Shown piece by piece: positions 26,833 to 37,400 of a stretch of DNA of 64,000 nucleotides. Within the stretch, counting starts at the first letter, position 1, and each line of letters opens with the position of its first letter. A program made the translations under genes and the position numbers. The notes below the pieces were generated by a model. The model was not told the DNA's origin and did not search any database. It saw nothing but the letters and a program-made list of their open reading frames with translations. Origin of the DNA: SKZT01 sp964478625. Its GTDB lineage: Bacteria; Desulfobacterota; Desulfobacteria; Desulfobacterales; SKZT01. The DNA lies in assembly GCA_964478625.1 (NCBI GenBank), contig CAYZJH010000009.1:23542-87541 (forward strand), read 5' to 3'.

Positions 26833-28176
26833 CTAAAAATTTCCCAGTTCGATCTTTTTCCCCAAGATCTCTACTTGTTTCTGAAACGCACCATTATTTT
26901 TAATTTCTTTTTCAACAGCACCAATGGCATGGAGTGCCGTGGCATGGTATCGATTGAAACTTTTCCCGATCACCTGAAGCGGCGAATCCGTATATCGCCG
27001 CGATAAATACATGGCCACCTGCCTCGGACGGACAATACTCTGTTTTCGGGATCCTGAGACAATATCTTTTTCGGTGACATTAAATTCTTTGCAGACCAGT
27101 TTTTTAATCGCCTCCACAGTAATTTTTTTCTGTTTCTGACTGATAGTTTTAACGACACTTTCAGCCAGTTTTATGTCCACATCCACTCCGAGAAGAGACG
27201 ATTTTGCCACCACGCCGATCAATCCGCTTTCAAGTTGGCGAATATCGTCTGTCAGTTCATTGGCGAGATATTCGATGACATCCATGGGCAAATCATATCC
27301 TTTCTCTCTGGACTTTTTATTTAAAATTCGGACCCGCGTTCTAAAATCGGGTGGATCAATCGGCGATATCAAACCACAAGACAGGCGGGATCTGAGTTGA
27401 TCGCTGAGTTTCGGGATTTCATTAGGTCTTAAACAACTGCTGAATATTACACGCTTTTTAGCATCGAGCAGGTAATCCAGAGTTAAAGAAAGTTCGGACT
27501 GGGTGCGATCTTTTCCTGTCAGAAAATGGATATCTTCCAGCAGGAGAACATCACACCCATCCCGGTACTTTTGTTTGAATTTGTCTAGGCAGTTTTGCCT
27601 GAAAGATCTGACCATTTCATTGGTGAAGTCTTCTGCGGTGATATAATAGACCCGCTCGCCTTTGGATTGGGACAGGATATGGTGTCCTATAGCTTGTGAC
27701 AGATGACTTTTTCCCATTCCTGTGTCCGACAGCAGATAGAGCGAATGCTGATTGGATTCCCTTCTGGATGCAAAGGATAATGCCGCTGAGTAGGCAAAAT
27801 CATTATTCATCCCTACCACAAAATTATCAAAGGTAAAATCCCGGCGAAGTTTTCTTCCGTTTTGCGGCTGAAACTCCATCATGGGCAAAACCAATTGTTG
27901 GTCTAACTCAAATCCTTTTTCGGAAGGATTCTCCTTCTTTTCAGAAAGGACAATTTTTACACGGTTAATTTTTCCCCCCGCATTTTTCAACTCTCTTTCG
28001 ATCAGATCCCCATAGTAATCCAAAACTCGCTTCCTGGAAAAAAAATTGGGAGCGGAAATCACCAATGCATTGTTTTCGGTGGACTCAAAAGCCAAAGGTT
28101 CGATCCACATTTTGAAACTGTGCCCCGGAATCCGATTCTTTAGTTCAGCCTTAATCTCTTCCCAAGTCTCTTTCAT
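26833..28176 (-). CDS. dnaA: Chromosomal replication initiator DnaA (divergent)
   Basis: AAA+ initiator that binds the origin and melts DNA. 447 residues: domain I (MKETWEEIKAELKNRIPGHSFKMWIEPL), a short linker, the ATPase with Walker A SDTGMGKSHL (about 149-158), Walker B LLLEDIHFL (about 210), sensor SSCLRPNEIP and box VII RSRLSCGLI, then DNA-binding domain IV ending RPRQVAMYLSRRYTDSPLQV and FNRYHATALHA. Compared with E. coli, Walker A departs from GGVGLGKTHL. In the base-reading loop GGRDHTTVLHA is replaced by N-RYHATALHA (Asp to Tyr, one residue shorter). Neighbours are glcD-like downstream and divergent uvrA, not dnaN/recF/gyrB. Confidence 0.92.
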   Translation of the reverse strand: MKETWEEIKAELKNRIPGHSFKMWIEPLAFESTENNALVISAPNFFSRKRVLDYYGDLIERELKNAGGKINRVKIVLSEKKENPSEKGFELDQQLVLPMMEFQPQNGRKLRRDFTFDNFVVGMNNDFAYSAALSFASRRESNQHSLYLLSDTGMGKSHLSQAIGHHILSQSKGERVYYITAEDFTNEMVRSFRQNCLDKFKQKYRDGCDVLLLEDIHFLTGKDRTQSELSLTLDYLLDAKKRVIFSSCLRPNEIPKLSDQLRSRLSCGLISPIDPPDFRTRVRILNKKSREKGYDLPMDVIEYLANELTDDIRQLESGLIGVVAKSSLLGVDVDIKLAESVVKTISQKQKKITVEAIKKLVCKEFNVTEKDIVSGSRKQSIVRPRQVAMYLSRRYTDSPLQVIGKSFNRYHATALHAIGAVEKEIKNNGAFQKQVEILGKKIELGNF

Positions 28177-28685
28177 GGTTCACCACGCTCTTCTCTTGTT
28201 AGAAATAAAATTCAATGTCGTCCCGACAATTTCGATCGCCAAAAATCAAAAGGTAAAACCGGTTAGAAAGATTAAAATTAGTTTTTGCGGTTAGGTCAAA
28301 AGTTACCGGCTTATTTATTTCATCGGTTCATAAGTGTCAAACCGAATGATTCAAGGTTGGGAGAACCTTTTCTAACACATAATCAACAATTATTTAACAA
28401 ATTGAATTTATTGAATTATATTATCTTTTACCTGTTGAATGCTTCATAAAACGATGCTCTTAAAAAAACTCACATTATGCAATCAGGTTCGGCATGTCGC
28501 CGATTATTGTCAAGTTATTAACAATTCTTACTGGATATAATATCTTTTAATTTCGGCTGTTAGCTTTTATTTTCTTTTATTTTTATGGGTATAGATGAAA
28601 TCATGATCCAACCTGTTAAACTTTTTAGTAAAAAAAATTATTTTATTTGAAAATTAAATATGGCTTTTGTAATATCGATCTCTGT
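28177..28685. other. AT-rich divergent region between dnaA and uvrA
   Basis: About 510 bases, markedly AT-rich, with no gene. It must hold promoters for dnaA (minus) and uvrA (plus). I searched for the consensus DnaA box TTATNCACA on both strands by eye and found only near matches (TTATTAACA near 28515, one mismatch; TTATGCAAT near 28476, two). It could be an origin with altered boxes, or simply a promoter region; the sequence does not decide. Confidence 0.4.
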
Positions 28686-31505
28686 ATGGAATCCGACAAA
28701 ATCATTATACGGGGTGCCCGGCAGCATAACCTTAAAAACATAGATCTTGAGCTTCCCCGAAATAAGCTTGTGGTCATTACAGGTCTGTCTGGTTCCGGGA
28801 AATCCTCACTGGCATTTGACACCCTTTATGCCGAAGGGCAGCGAAGGTATGTCGAGTCCCTTTCCGCTTATGCCCGTCAGTTTCTCGAAAGAATGGAAAA
28901 ACCTGATGCTGACCATATTGAAGGCCTTTCACCGGCCATTTCCATTGAACAAAAATCCGGAAGTCACAATCCACGATCCACGGTTGGGACCATCACGGAG
29001 ATCTACGATTATCTCAGGCTTCTATTTTCCAGAATCGGGACCCCCCATTGTTATAAATGCCATAAACCAATCAACTCCCAGAGTATTGACCAGATATTAG
29101 ACCAGGTCATGGGTTTGGCCCACGGAAGTAAAATCATTGTACTTGCCCCGATTGTCTCAGACCGGAAGGGCGGTTGGGAAAAAAGAATCAAAGAACTCAG
29201 GAAGGAAGGATTTGCACGAATCCGAGTCAACGGCAAAATTTTTGAAATCGAAGATATGCCTGGAGTCGGCACGAACAAAAAGCTTTCCATTGAAGTTGTA
29301 GTGGACAGGCTTGTGATCAAGGCCGGCATCCGAAACCGGCTGGCAGATTCTTTGGAGATGGCCCTTTCTTTATCTGAGGGCATTGTTTTGGTGGATATCA
29401 TTGGAAATTCCACTATCACATTTAGTGAAAAATCGGCCTGCATTTCCTGCAATATCAGGTACCCTGAGTTTTCTCCGGCCAGTTTCTCCTTTAACTCTCC
29501 TCACGGGGCATGCAATAAATGTGATGGATTGGGATCCACCACTGAAATGGATCCGGAACTGATTATTCCGAATCCGAACCTATCTTTGAGAGAAGGTGCT
29601 GTCGCACCCTGGGCCAACAAAAATTCGATTCAATTTTTTGAATTTTTAGAAGCATTGACCCGTCACTATGGTGTGGATATTTACGAACCCGTAAAAAATC
29701 TTCCGGACAAATTTATTCAGGTCCTCCTGTATGGCTCAGGTGATGAGGAGATTGCATTTTATATTGAAAACAAAACCAGGCGCTATACCTATAAGAAAGC
29801 TTTCGAAGGTATCATCCCCAAACTTGAAAGACGCTATCTGGAAACGGAATCAACCCAATCCAGAGAAGAAATCAGGCAATACATGAATTTTCGACCCTGT
29901 TCGGAATGCCGGGGTACCCGTCTGAACCCGGTGAGCAGGTCCGTTAAGGTAGACCGTTACAGCATTGCCCAAATTACGGGCATGTCGGTTTCACAAGCGA
30001 TTCATTTTTTTAAAGGATTATCCCTTGAGGGACAAAAAGCGATCATTGCCAAAAGAATTTTAAAAGAAGTTACCGAACGTCTTTTATTTCTAGAAAATGT
30101 CGGTTTAGGCTATCTGACTCTGGACCGTGCCGCCAACACCCTTTCCGGTGGAGAAAGTCAACGAATACGACTGGCCACACAAATCGGCTCAAAACTGACC
30201 GGTGTTTTATATGTATTGGATGAACCCAGTATCGGGCTTCATCAACGTGACAACCAGCGATTGCTGAAAACGTTGTCACAGATGCGGGATTTGGGAAATA
30301 CGGTTCTGGTGGTGGAGCATGATCCGGATACTATCCGGAAAGCGGATTATGTCGTGGACATGGGACCAGGTGCGGGCATTAATGGCGGTAATGTGGTATT
30401 TTCAGGTACGCCTGATGAACTGTTAAAGTCTGAAATCTCATTGACAGGCCAATACTTATCCGGGAAAAAACAGATCAGGATTCCTTCAAAAAGAAGGTCC
30501 GGCAATGGTCATTCCATTATAATCGAAGGCATCGTTGAAAATAATCTGAAAAATATCGATGTGAAGTTCCCATTAGGCTGTTTCATTTGTGTCACAGGGG
30601 TATCCGGATCAGGAAAATCGACCCTGGTGCTTGAAACACTTTACCGGGGGCTCTCTCAGCGGCTTTATCGCTCCAGGATATTTGCCGGACATCATAAAAG
30701 GATTCTGGGGCTCGAACATGTGGACAAGGTGATCCATATAGACCAATCCCCTATCGGAAAAACTCCCAGAAGCAATCCCGGCACTTATATTGGTGTTTTT
30801 ACTTTTATCCGTGAACTTTTTTCCAAAACGCCCGAGGCAAGAATGAGAGGCTACAAACCGGGTCGGTTCAGTTTTAATATCAAAGGAGGACGTTGCGAAG
30901 CTTGTGCCGGCGATGGAGTCATTAAAATTGAAATGCACTTTCTTCCGGATATTTATGTAACTTGTGATGTCTGCCGGGCAAAACGGTACAATCGTGAAAC
31001 ACTGGAAATCCGGTACAAAGGAAAAACCATTTCAGATGTGCTCGATATGACGGTCAACCAGGCATACCGCTTTTTTGAAAATATCGGAGCAATTCGAAAC
31101 AAGTTAAAAACCGTTATAGATGTCGGCCTGGGATATATCCGGCTGGGACAACCGGCAACCACCCTATCCGGGGGCGAAGCACAACGGGTCAAGCTATCGC
31201 GGGAACTGAGCAAAAAGGATACGGGTCGGACAGTCTATATTCTGGATGAGCCGACCACAGGACTTCATATGGAAGACGTCAGCAAACTTCTGGAAGTCTT
31301 AAATACGCTGGTGGATGCCGGAAATACGATTGTGGTGATCGAGCATCATATGGACATGATTAAATCGGCTGACTATGTTATAGATTTAGGTCCCGAAGGC
31401 GGAGATGAGGGAGGCTACCTGGTTGGATTCGGTACTCCTGAAGAACTTTCTGAAAACACGGCCTCCCATACCGGAAGATTTCTCAAAAATATTTTATTTT
31501 CCTGA
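28686..31505 (+). CDS. uvrA: UvrABC excinuclease subunit A
   Basis: Damage-recognition ATPase of nucleotide excision repair, 939 residues. It starts MESDKIIIRGARQHNLKNIDL as in other UvrA proteins, which places the start at ATG 28686 rather than at an in-phase TTG 39 bases upstream. Two ABC modules: Walker A GLSGSGKSSLAFDT and GVSGSGKSTLVLET; signatures LSGGESQRIRLA and LSGGEAQRVKLS. Zinc modules: a first set beginning CISCNIRYPEF with a following CNKC, and a second with CEACAGDG and CDVCRAKR. An 8-bp hairpin TTTCCTGA-TATG-TCAGGAAA spans the stop codon (31499-31518) but lacks a T-run. Confidence 0.97.
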   Translation: MESDKIIIRGARQHNLKNIDLELPRNKLVVITGLSGSGKSSLAFDTLYAEGQRRYVESLSAYARQFLERMEKPDADHIEGLSPAISIEQKSGSHNPRSTVGTITEIYDYLRLLFSRIGTPHCYKCHKPINSQSIDQILDQVMGLAHGSKIIVLAPIVSDRKGGWEKRIKELRKEGFARIRVNGKIFEIEDMPGVGTNKKLSIEVVVDRLVIKAGIRNRLADSLEMALSLSEGIVLVDIIGNSTITFSEKSACISCNIRYPEFSPASFSFNSPHGACNKCDGLGSTTEMDPELIIPNPNLSLREGAVAPWANKNSIQFFEFLEALTRHYGVDIYEPVKNLPDKFIQVLLYGSGDEEIAFYIENKTRRYTYKKAFEGIIPKLERRYLETESTQSREEIRQYMNFRPCSECRGTRLNPVSRSVKVDRYSIAQITGMSVSQAIHFFKGLSLEGQKAIIAKRILKEVTERLLFLENVGLGYLTLDRAANTLSGGESQRIRLATQIGSKLTGVLYVLDEPSIGLHQRDNQRLLKTLSQMRDLGNTVLVVEHDPDTIRKADYVVDMGPGAGINGGNVVFSGTPDELLKSEISLTGQYLSGKKQIRIPSKRRSGNGHSIIIEGIVENNLKNIDVKFPLGCFICVTGVSGSGKSTLVLETLYRGLSQRLYRSRIFAGHHKRILGLEHVDKVIHIDQSPIGKTPRSNPGTYIGVFTFIRELFSKTPEARMRGYKPGRFSFNIKGGRCEACAGDGVIKIEMHFLPDIYVTCDVCRAKRYNRETLEIRYKGKTISDVLDMTVNQAYRFFENIGAIRNKLKTVIDVGLGYIRLGQPATTLSGGEAQRVKLSRELSKKDTGRTVYILDEPTTGLHMEDVSKLLEVLNTLVDAGNTIVVIEHHMDMIKSADYVIDLGPEGGDEGGYLVGFGTPEELSENTASHTGRFLKNILFS

Positions 31506-31548
31506 TATGTCAGGAAATATTTAAGCCTATTTCAACAGGTTATTTTAC

Positions 31549-32982
31549 ATGATTTCAAGAGGTTTCACCTTAATCATTCTTTTCTGGATTATTTTTTGCT
31601 CCTCCGCATGCAGACCCTTTCGTCCTGACCCTGTTCCATCTATGACCCCGCTGATTCCAGACACCTTTTCGGTATTCACATCCGATGCCGATCCCGGCCT
31701 GAAATGGTGGACAACATTTAAGGATCCTCAATTGGATGCCATTATTGAAGATGCTTTTGCAGACAACCAAAATTTACAATCTCTTTGGGCCAGAGTTCAA
31801 CAGGCCAGGGCTTTGGCATCCATTGCCGGATCCAGTCTCTATCCGGAAGTTTTCGGCACCGCAGACACTTTTCATTCCAAAAGGCATTCTGAAAACAATT
31901 CATCGGCTTCCACCACTTTAAGAGATTATTCTTTAGGTGTTTCCGGTAATTACAATCTGGATTTCTGGGGAAAAAATCTGGCCGATAAAAATGCGGCCAT
32001 TTTTATCGTTAAAGCCGGAGAACAGGATTTTGGAAATGCAGCTGCTACTCTTGCATCTGAAATAGCCCAGCGATGGCTTCAGATCATATCCCAGGAAATG
32101 CAGTTAAGGCTGTTGAATGATCAACTGACCAATAATGAAACCATTTTGGAGCTTATTAAACTGAGATTTCGCCAATCAATGGTTTCGGCTCTGGATGTTT
32201 ACCAACAACAACAAGTAATAGACAATATTCAGGCGCAATTGCCTTTGGTGGAAGCTAGAAAGCAACGTCTAAACAACGAATTGGCCGTACTTTCAGGTAA
32301 AGCTCCGAGTGGTGTGGTTAACATTGCTCGCTCCGATCTGCCTGAGTTGACTCCCATTCCTCCTTCAGGCATCCCTGCAAATCTTCTCGAAAACCGGCCG
32401 GATATTCGTGCCGCTCAATATAGACTACAGTCCGCCGGATGGAATCTTTCAGCCGCCAAGGCCAATCGCCTTCCAAATATTACTTTGTCAGCCAGAGCCG
32501 CTTTTAACAGCCAACATCTGGATCGTTTATTGGACAATTGGGTTTTCAGCCTGACATCAAGCATTTTGGCGACCATTTTCGATGGAAACCGCAGGGCCTC
32601 CGAGGTAGAACTATCCAGGGCATTTGAAGATGAAGATCTTGCTTTATATAAACAAACGGTTTTAACAGCCATTCGTGAAGTCGAAGACGCTCTGGTGACC
32701 GAGAGAATGCAACTGGAACATATCAGCAAATTAAAAAAGGTGGTCGAAACCGCCCGAAAAGCATTGGAGCAGGCCTCTATACGATATCGACACGGATTGA
32801 ATGATTACCTTCCGGTTTTAACCCAGATTCTTACGGTTCAGGAACTGGAACGAAATCTGATAGAGCAGCAGGAAATACTTTTGGCTAACCGGATCCAATT
32901 GTACAGAGCAATCGGGGCTACATGGCCGTCGGATTTGGTTTCCTCCAACACCATTGAAAAGTCCGGGGGTTACGGAAAATAA
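31549..32982 (+). CDS. Outer-membrane efflux lipoprotein, NodT/TolC family
   Basis: Outer-membrane channel of an RND efflux pump, 477 residues. A lipoprotein signal peptide is visible: hydrophobic FTLIILFWIIFCSSAC with the lipobox cysteine at about residue 21. The mature protein has two outer-membrane-efflux (OEP) repeats with long amphipathic helices: about 60-250 (FADNQNLQSLWARVQQARAL) and 275-460 (ENRPDIRAAQYRLQSAGWNL, then RYRHGLNDYLPVLTQIL). It is followed by the adaptor and RND pump genes, giving a complete tripartite operon. Substrate unknown. Confidence 0.92.
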   Translation: MISRGFTLIILFWIIFCSSACRPFRPDPVPSMTPLIPDTFSVFTSDADPGLKWWTTFKDPQLDAIIEDAFADNQNLQSLWARVQQARALASIAGSSLYPEVFGTADTFHSKRHSENNSSASTTLRDYSLGVSGNYNLDFWGKNLADKNAAIFIVKAGEQDFGNAAATLASEIAQRWLQIISQEMQLRLLNDQLTNNETILELIKLRFRQSMVSALDVYQQQQVIDNIQAQLPLVEARKQRLNNELAVLSGKAPSGVVNIARSDLPELTPIPPSGIPANLLENRPDIRAAQYRLQSAGWNLSAAKANRLPNITLSARAAFNSQHLDRLLDNWVFSLTSSILATIFDGNRRASEVELSRAFEDEDLALYKQTVLTAIREVEDALVTERMQLEHISKLKKVVETARKALEQASIRYRHGLNDYLPVLTQILTVQELERNLIEQQEILLANRIQLYRAIGATWPSDLVSSNTIEKSGGYGK

Positions 32983-33126
32983 ATCTGTGCTAAAATGCTT
33001 TTAAATGGTGCCGTTAAATTTGTTTTAATCTTTCATAATTGCAAGTTGTTGCATGGATGTGAACGACTCACAACCGAAATTGGGTAAACCGGAGCAACAA
33101 TTGATACCTGAGAAATAAAGAAAAAC

Positions 33127-34404
33127 ATGCAAGAAAATGAAAAAAAACCTACAACCAGCAAACCCGAAAGTCCATCAAAGTGGATTGCTCTTATCGCTAA
33201 ATTGTTGTTGCCAGTCGTGATTGTCATTACGGGAATCGCCACAGCCTCTTACTTGAAAAAAACAGGTCCTACCAGCGAAAGACGACCGCCGGCAACATTG
33301 GCGCCGGTGGTTCAGGTAAAAGAACTTTTTCCGGAAAATCATCATGCAATAATCAATGCTATGGGAACGATTATACCGGCTCGACATGTGGAATTAAAAT
33401 CCCGTGTTTCCGGTGAAATCATTGATATCCACCCGGATTTTATCGAAGGCGGATTTTTAAAAGCCGGGGAAAAAATCCTTCAGATCGATCCGGTGGATTA
33501 CGAACTCGCTTTGGTTCAGAAGGAAAAAGCTCTGGCTGATGCCGTATATGAATATAAGCTTGAGCTTGGTAGACAGGAAGTCGCCAGGCGGGAATGGGAA
33601 TTACTCGGTCTGGGAAAGGATGCATCAGCCAGAGAAATTGAGCTTGCCCTTCGAAAACCCCATCTTGAAAAGGCTCTAGCGGCAATTACATCGGCTGAAG
33701 CCGAAGTGAAAATGGCAAAATTGGATTTATCCCGAACAAAAATCATCACTCCTTTTAATTCCCTTGTCAGGGCCAGACATGTCAATCTGGGGTCTCAGGT
33801 GGCAGTGCAACAACCCCTTGCTGATTTGGTGGGTACGGATACTTACTGGATACAGACCTCCATACCGGTCGAGCGTTTAAACTGGATAAGCATTCCTCAA
33901 AAAAAAGGAGATCCGGCTTCGTCGGCTCATATACTCTATTCGAGACATTTCAAAAAATCCGGCAAGGTGGTGCGATTGATGGGGGATCTGTCTGATGAAG
34001 GAAGAATGGCCAGAGTCCTGATCGAAATAAATGACCCGCTTGGGCTTGAGCAAAAAAATAGTGTGCAGCCCCCTCTTTTAATTGGTGACTATGTGCATGT
34101 ACAAATCGAAGGCAGTATCCTTGAAAATGTTTATCAAATTCCTAGAACCGCTCTCAGGGACAACGCGTTTATATGGGTTATGAACGAAAATTCGAACCTT
34201 GAAATTAAAGAAATTCACCCCATTTTTCGAGAAGTAGACAGAATCATCATTGACCGAGGAATAGAACCCGGAGAGAAATTGGTCATTTCGGATCTTTCCG
34301 CACCGGTGCATGGGATGCCTTTGCAGCTGGAAACCTCCAAAATACCCTTTACAAAACCGGGTGATGATCAGCCCGAAAAAGAAAAATTATCCCATGGATT
34401 ATAG
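33127..34404 (+). CDS. RND efflux periplasmic adaptor (HlyD family)
   Basis: Membrane-fusion protein linking inner-membrane pump to outer-membrane channel, 425 residues. One N-terminal membrane anchor at about 20-42 (WIALIAKLLLPVVIVITGI), a lipoyl/barrel-sandwich half beginning GTIIPARHVELKSRVSGEI (about 80-98), a coiled-coil hairpin (about 130-205, EKALADAVYEYKLELGRQEV) and the second half RTKIITPFNSLVRARHVNLG (about 202-221), then beta-barrel and membrane-proximal domains. The stop overlaps the start of the RND gene by 11 bases. Confidence 0.93.
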   Translation: MQENEKKPTTSKPESPSKWIALIAKLLLPVVIVITGIATASYLKKTGPTSERRPPATLAPVVQVKELFPENHHAIINAMGTIIPARHVELKSRVSGEIIDIHPDFIEGGFLKAGEKILQIDPVDYELALVQKEKALADAVYEYKLELGRQEVARREWELLGLGKDASAREIELALRKPHLEKALAAITSAEAEVKMAKLDLSRTKIITPFNSLVRARHVNLGSQVAVQQPLADLVGTDTYWIQTSIPVERLNWISIPQKKGDPASSAHILYSRHFKKSGKVVRLMGDLSDEGRMARVLIEINDPLGLEQKNSVQPPLLIGDYVHVQIEGSILENVYQIPRTALRDNAFIWVMNENSNLEIKEIHPIFREVDRIIIDRGIEPGEKLVISDLSAPVHGMPLQLETSKIPFTKPGDDQPEKEKLSHGL

Positions 34405-37400
34405 CAAAGCTGGTTCAAATATCACAAAAGGTCCGATTGCCTGGATGGCTGCCCATTCGGTTGCGGCAAATCTTCTGATGCTGCTATTTCTGGTGGGTGG
34501 GCTTATTTTGGCCTCAAAAATAAAACAAGAGGTGTTTCCGGATTTTGAAACCGACCAGGTCCAAATTACCGTTCCCTATCCTGGAGCAAGCCCTCAGGAG
34601 GTTGAAAAAGCAATTATCCAGGCCATTGAGGAAGCAATTGCCGGAATTGAGGGAATTGACGAAGTTCGTTCGAGAGCCAGCGAAGGCTTAGCATCGATTA
34701 CTGTGGATATGATCGAAGGTGAAAACCTTCAAAAGCTTGCCCAGGATATCCAAAACGAAGTTGACCGTATCACCTCCTTTCCCGAGGATTCTGAAAAACC
34801 AATCGTGGCAATTGTGTCAAGAAAACGATATGTGGTATCCCTTGCTTTATATGGTGATCAGAGTGAGCGAATTCTGAGAGAGTATGCCGAGTTTATTCGC
34901 GATCGGTTATTAGAGGACCCGGAAATTTCCCAGGTCGAGATAACCTCGGTTCGAAATTTTGAGATCAGCATTGAAATCTCTCAAGAAACGCTTCGTCGCT
35001 ACAGGCTTACCCTGGATGATGTCGCCACGCGCATTCAAAGGGCATCTGTGGAGCTTCCGGGAGGTGCGATTAAGACTGAATCCGGTGATATCCTGGTTCG
35101 AATGATGGAACGACGGGATTTCGGGCATGAATTTGCCAAAATTCCGGTCATTACAACCGGAGATGGCACGAAAATTTTGCTTGAAGACATTGCAGTCATC
35201 CATGACGGTTTTGAAGAAACCTCGGTGTCATCAAATTTTAACGGATATCCTGCCGTAATGATCGATATATTTCGAGTAGGCAATCAAACACCTATCTCAG
35301 TCTCAGATGCTGCCAGACCGATTGTGAATGAAATCAACGAAATTTTGCCCAAAGGAATCCGTATTGACCTTCGAAACGATCTTTCGGATATTTATCGCCA
35401 ACGACTCGGGCTCTTAATCAAAAACGGCTTTCTCGGACTTGGATTGGTGTTTATATTTTTAGCCTTATTTTTGGAGCCCCGTCTTGCTTTCTGGGTTTCC
35501 CTGGGTATTCTGATATCCTTTATGGGATCCATTTTTTTTCTGAAATTGGCCAATGTCAGCATCAACATGGTTTCCATGTTTGCTTTCATCGTTACCCTTG
35601 GAATTGTGGTGGATGATGCAATTATTGTTGGGGAAAACATCTATTATCATCGCCAGCAGGGTGAGCCCTGGTTCAAGGCTGCAATCACCGGTACAAGAGA
35701 AATTGCCGTCCCTCTGAATTTCACCGTATTAACCAATATGGTGGCATTTTTACCCATATTCTTTATCCCAGGCTTTATGGGTAAGGTTTACAGGCATATT
35801 CCGATTGTGGTCATTAGTGTCTTTGCCGTGTCTCTAATTGAAAGTCTCTTTATACTCCCCGCACATATCGGCCACCGTCGAAAAACAGCTCCAACAGGAA
35901 TTTTATACCGAATTTCCCAACTTCAGCAAAAATTCGGCAATTCTTTGACCCGTTTCGTCCACCAGATTTATGGCCCTTTTCTTCATCAGGCAATCCAATG
36001 GCGATATTTGACTTTGGCCATCGGCATATCAGTCCTGATCATCACGATCGGCTATGTCAGAAGCGGTCGCCTTGGGTTTGAACTATTTCCCAAAATTGAA
36101 TCCGATTTCGCTCTGGCAACCGCTGTTCTTCCGTTCGGAGCATCTTTCGAAAGTGCCCAGCGTGTGGAACGTCAATTGATAAAGTCCTCTCAAGAGATTA
36201 TCGATCATCATGGGGGCAGATCTCTTGCCGATGGTGTTTTCTCAAGTATCCGTGACAATATTGTTGAAATACGCATGTATCTGACACCACCTGATGTCAG
36301 ACCCATATCCACTGCGAGGGTTGCCGAATTATGGCGTGATCGCACCGGAGTGATTCCTGGCCTTAAGTCCATCAAATTTGAGTCCGATGCCGGAGGACCC
36401 GGAAGAGGTGCTGCAATTGCAGTAGAACTGAGTCATCAAAGAATGGATCTTCTCGAAAAAGCCAGTGCCGAATTGGCCGATGCATTACGCTATTATTCCA
36501 ACGTCACCGATATTGATGATGGTTTTTCACCGGGCAAACAGCAAATCGATTTTTCTGTCAAACCCGAAGCCAGAAGCCTGGGCTTGGAGGCCAGGGAGGT
36601 GGCCCGACAGGTTCGTCATGCATTTTATGGTGCCGAAGCCCTCAGGCAGCAGCGAGGCAGGAATGAAGTCAAGGTAATGGTAAGATTTCCTTTACAGGAG
36701 CGTATTTCAGAATACAGCCTTGAAGAAATGATTCTTAAAGCACCCAACGGAACCGAAATCCTGCTGAGGGATGCGGTCACAATTACCCGTGGCCGAGCCT
36801 ATACGGATATTAACCGAAGGCAAGGAAGGCGAATTGTTACCGTAACCGCGGATGTGAATCCCAGAAGTCAAACCGGTCAGGTCCTGGCCTCTGTCAGAAA
36901 CGAAATTCTTCCTGAACTTCAGAAAAAATATCCCGGTCTGAGTTTCAGCTTTGAGGGACGGCAGGCGGATCAGCGAAAAAGCATGCAGGCTTTATTCAGA
37001 GGGATGCTTTTAGCGCTTTTGGTCATATTTGCCATGCTGGCAATTCCTCTCAATAGCTATTTTCAACCCATCATCATCATGGTTGCCATTCCCTTCGGTA
37101 TCGTGGGCGCGGTTATCGGTCACCTGATCATGGGATACAGTTTAAGCGTGTTGAGCATGTTCGGAGTCGTGGCTTTATCAGGAGTTGTGGTCAATGCATC
37201 GCTCGTTTTGATTGACTTTGCCAATCGGCGACGCACAGCAGGCATGAACGCTCTCGAAGCAATTCATGCATCTGCACTGCATCGTTTCCGCCCGATTCTC
37301 CTGACAACACTGACCACATTCGGCGGACTTGCCCCCATGATTTTTGAGACTTCCCGACAAGCTCGATTTTTAATCCCCATGGCCTTATCGTTAGGCTTTG

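Noticed and set aside
28177..28685. oriC next to dnaA
   Set aside because: No consensus DnaA boxes and no dnaN/recF/gyrB neighbours. AT-richness alone is not enough, so I only describe it as intergenic.
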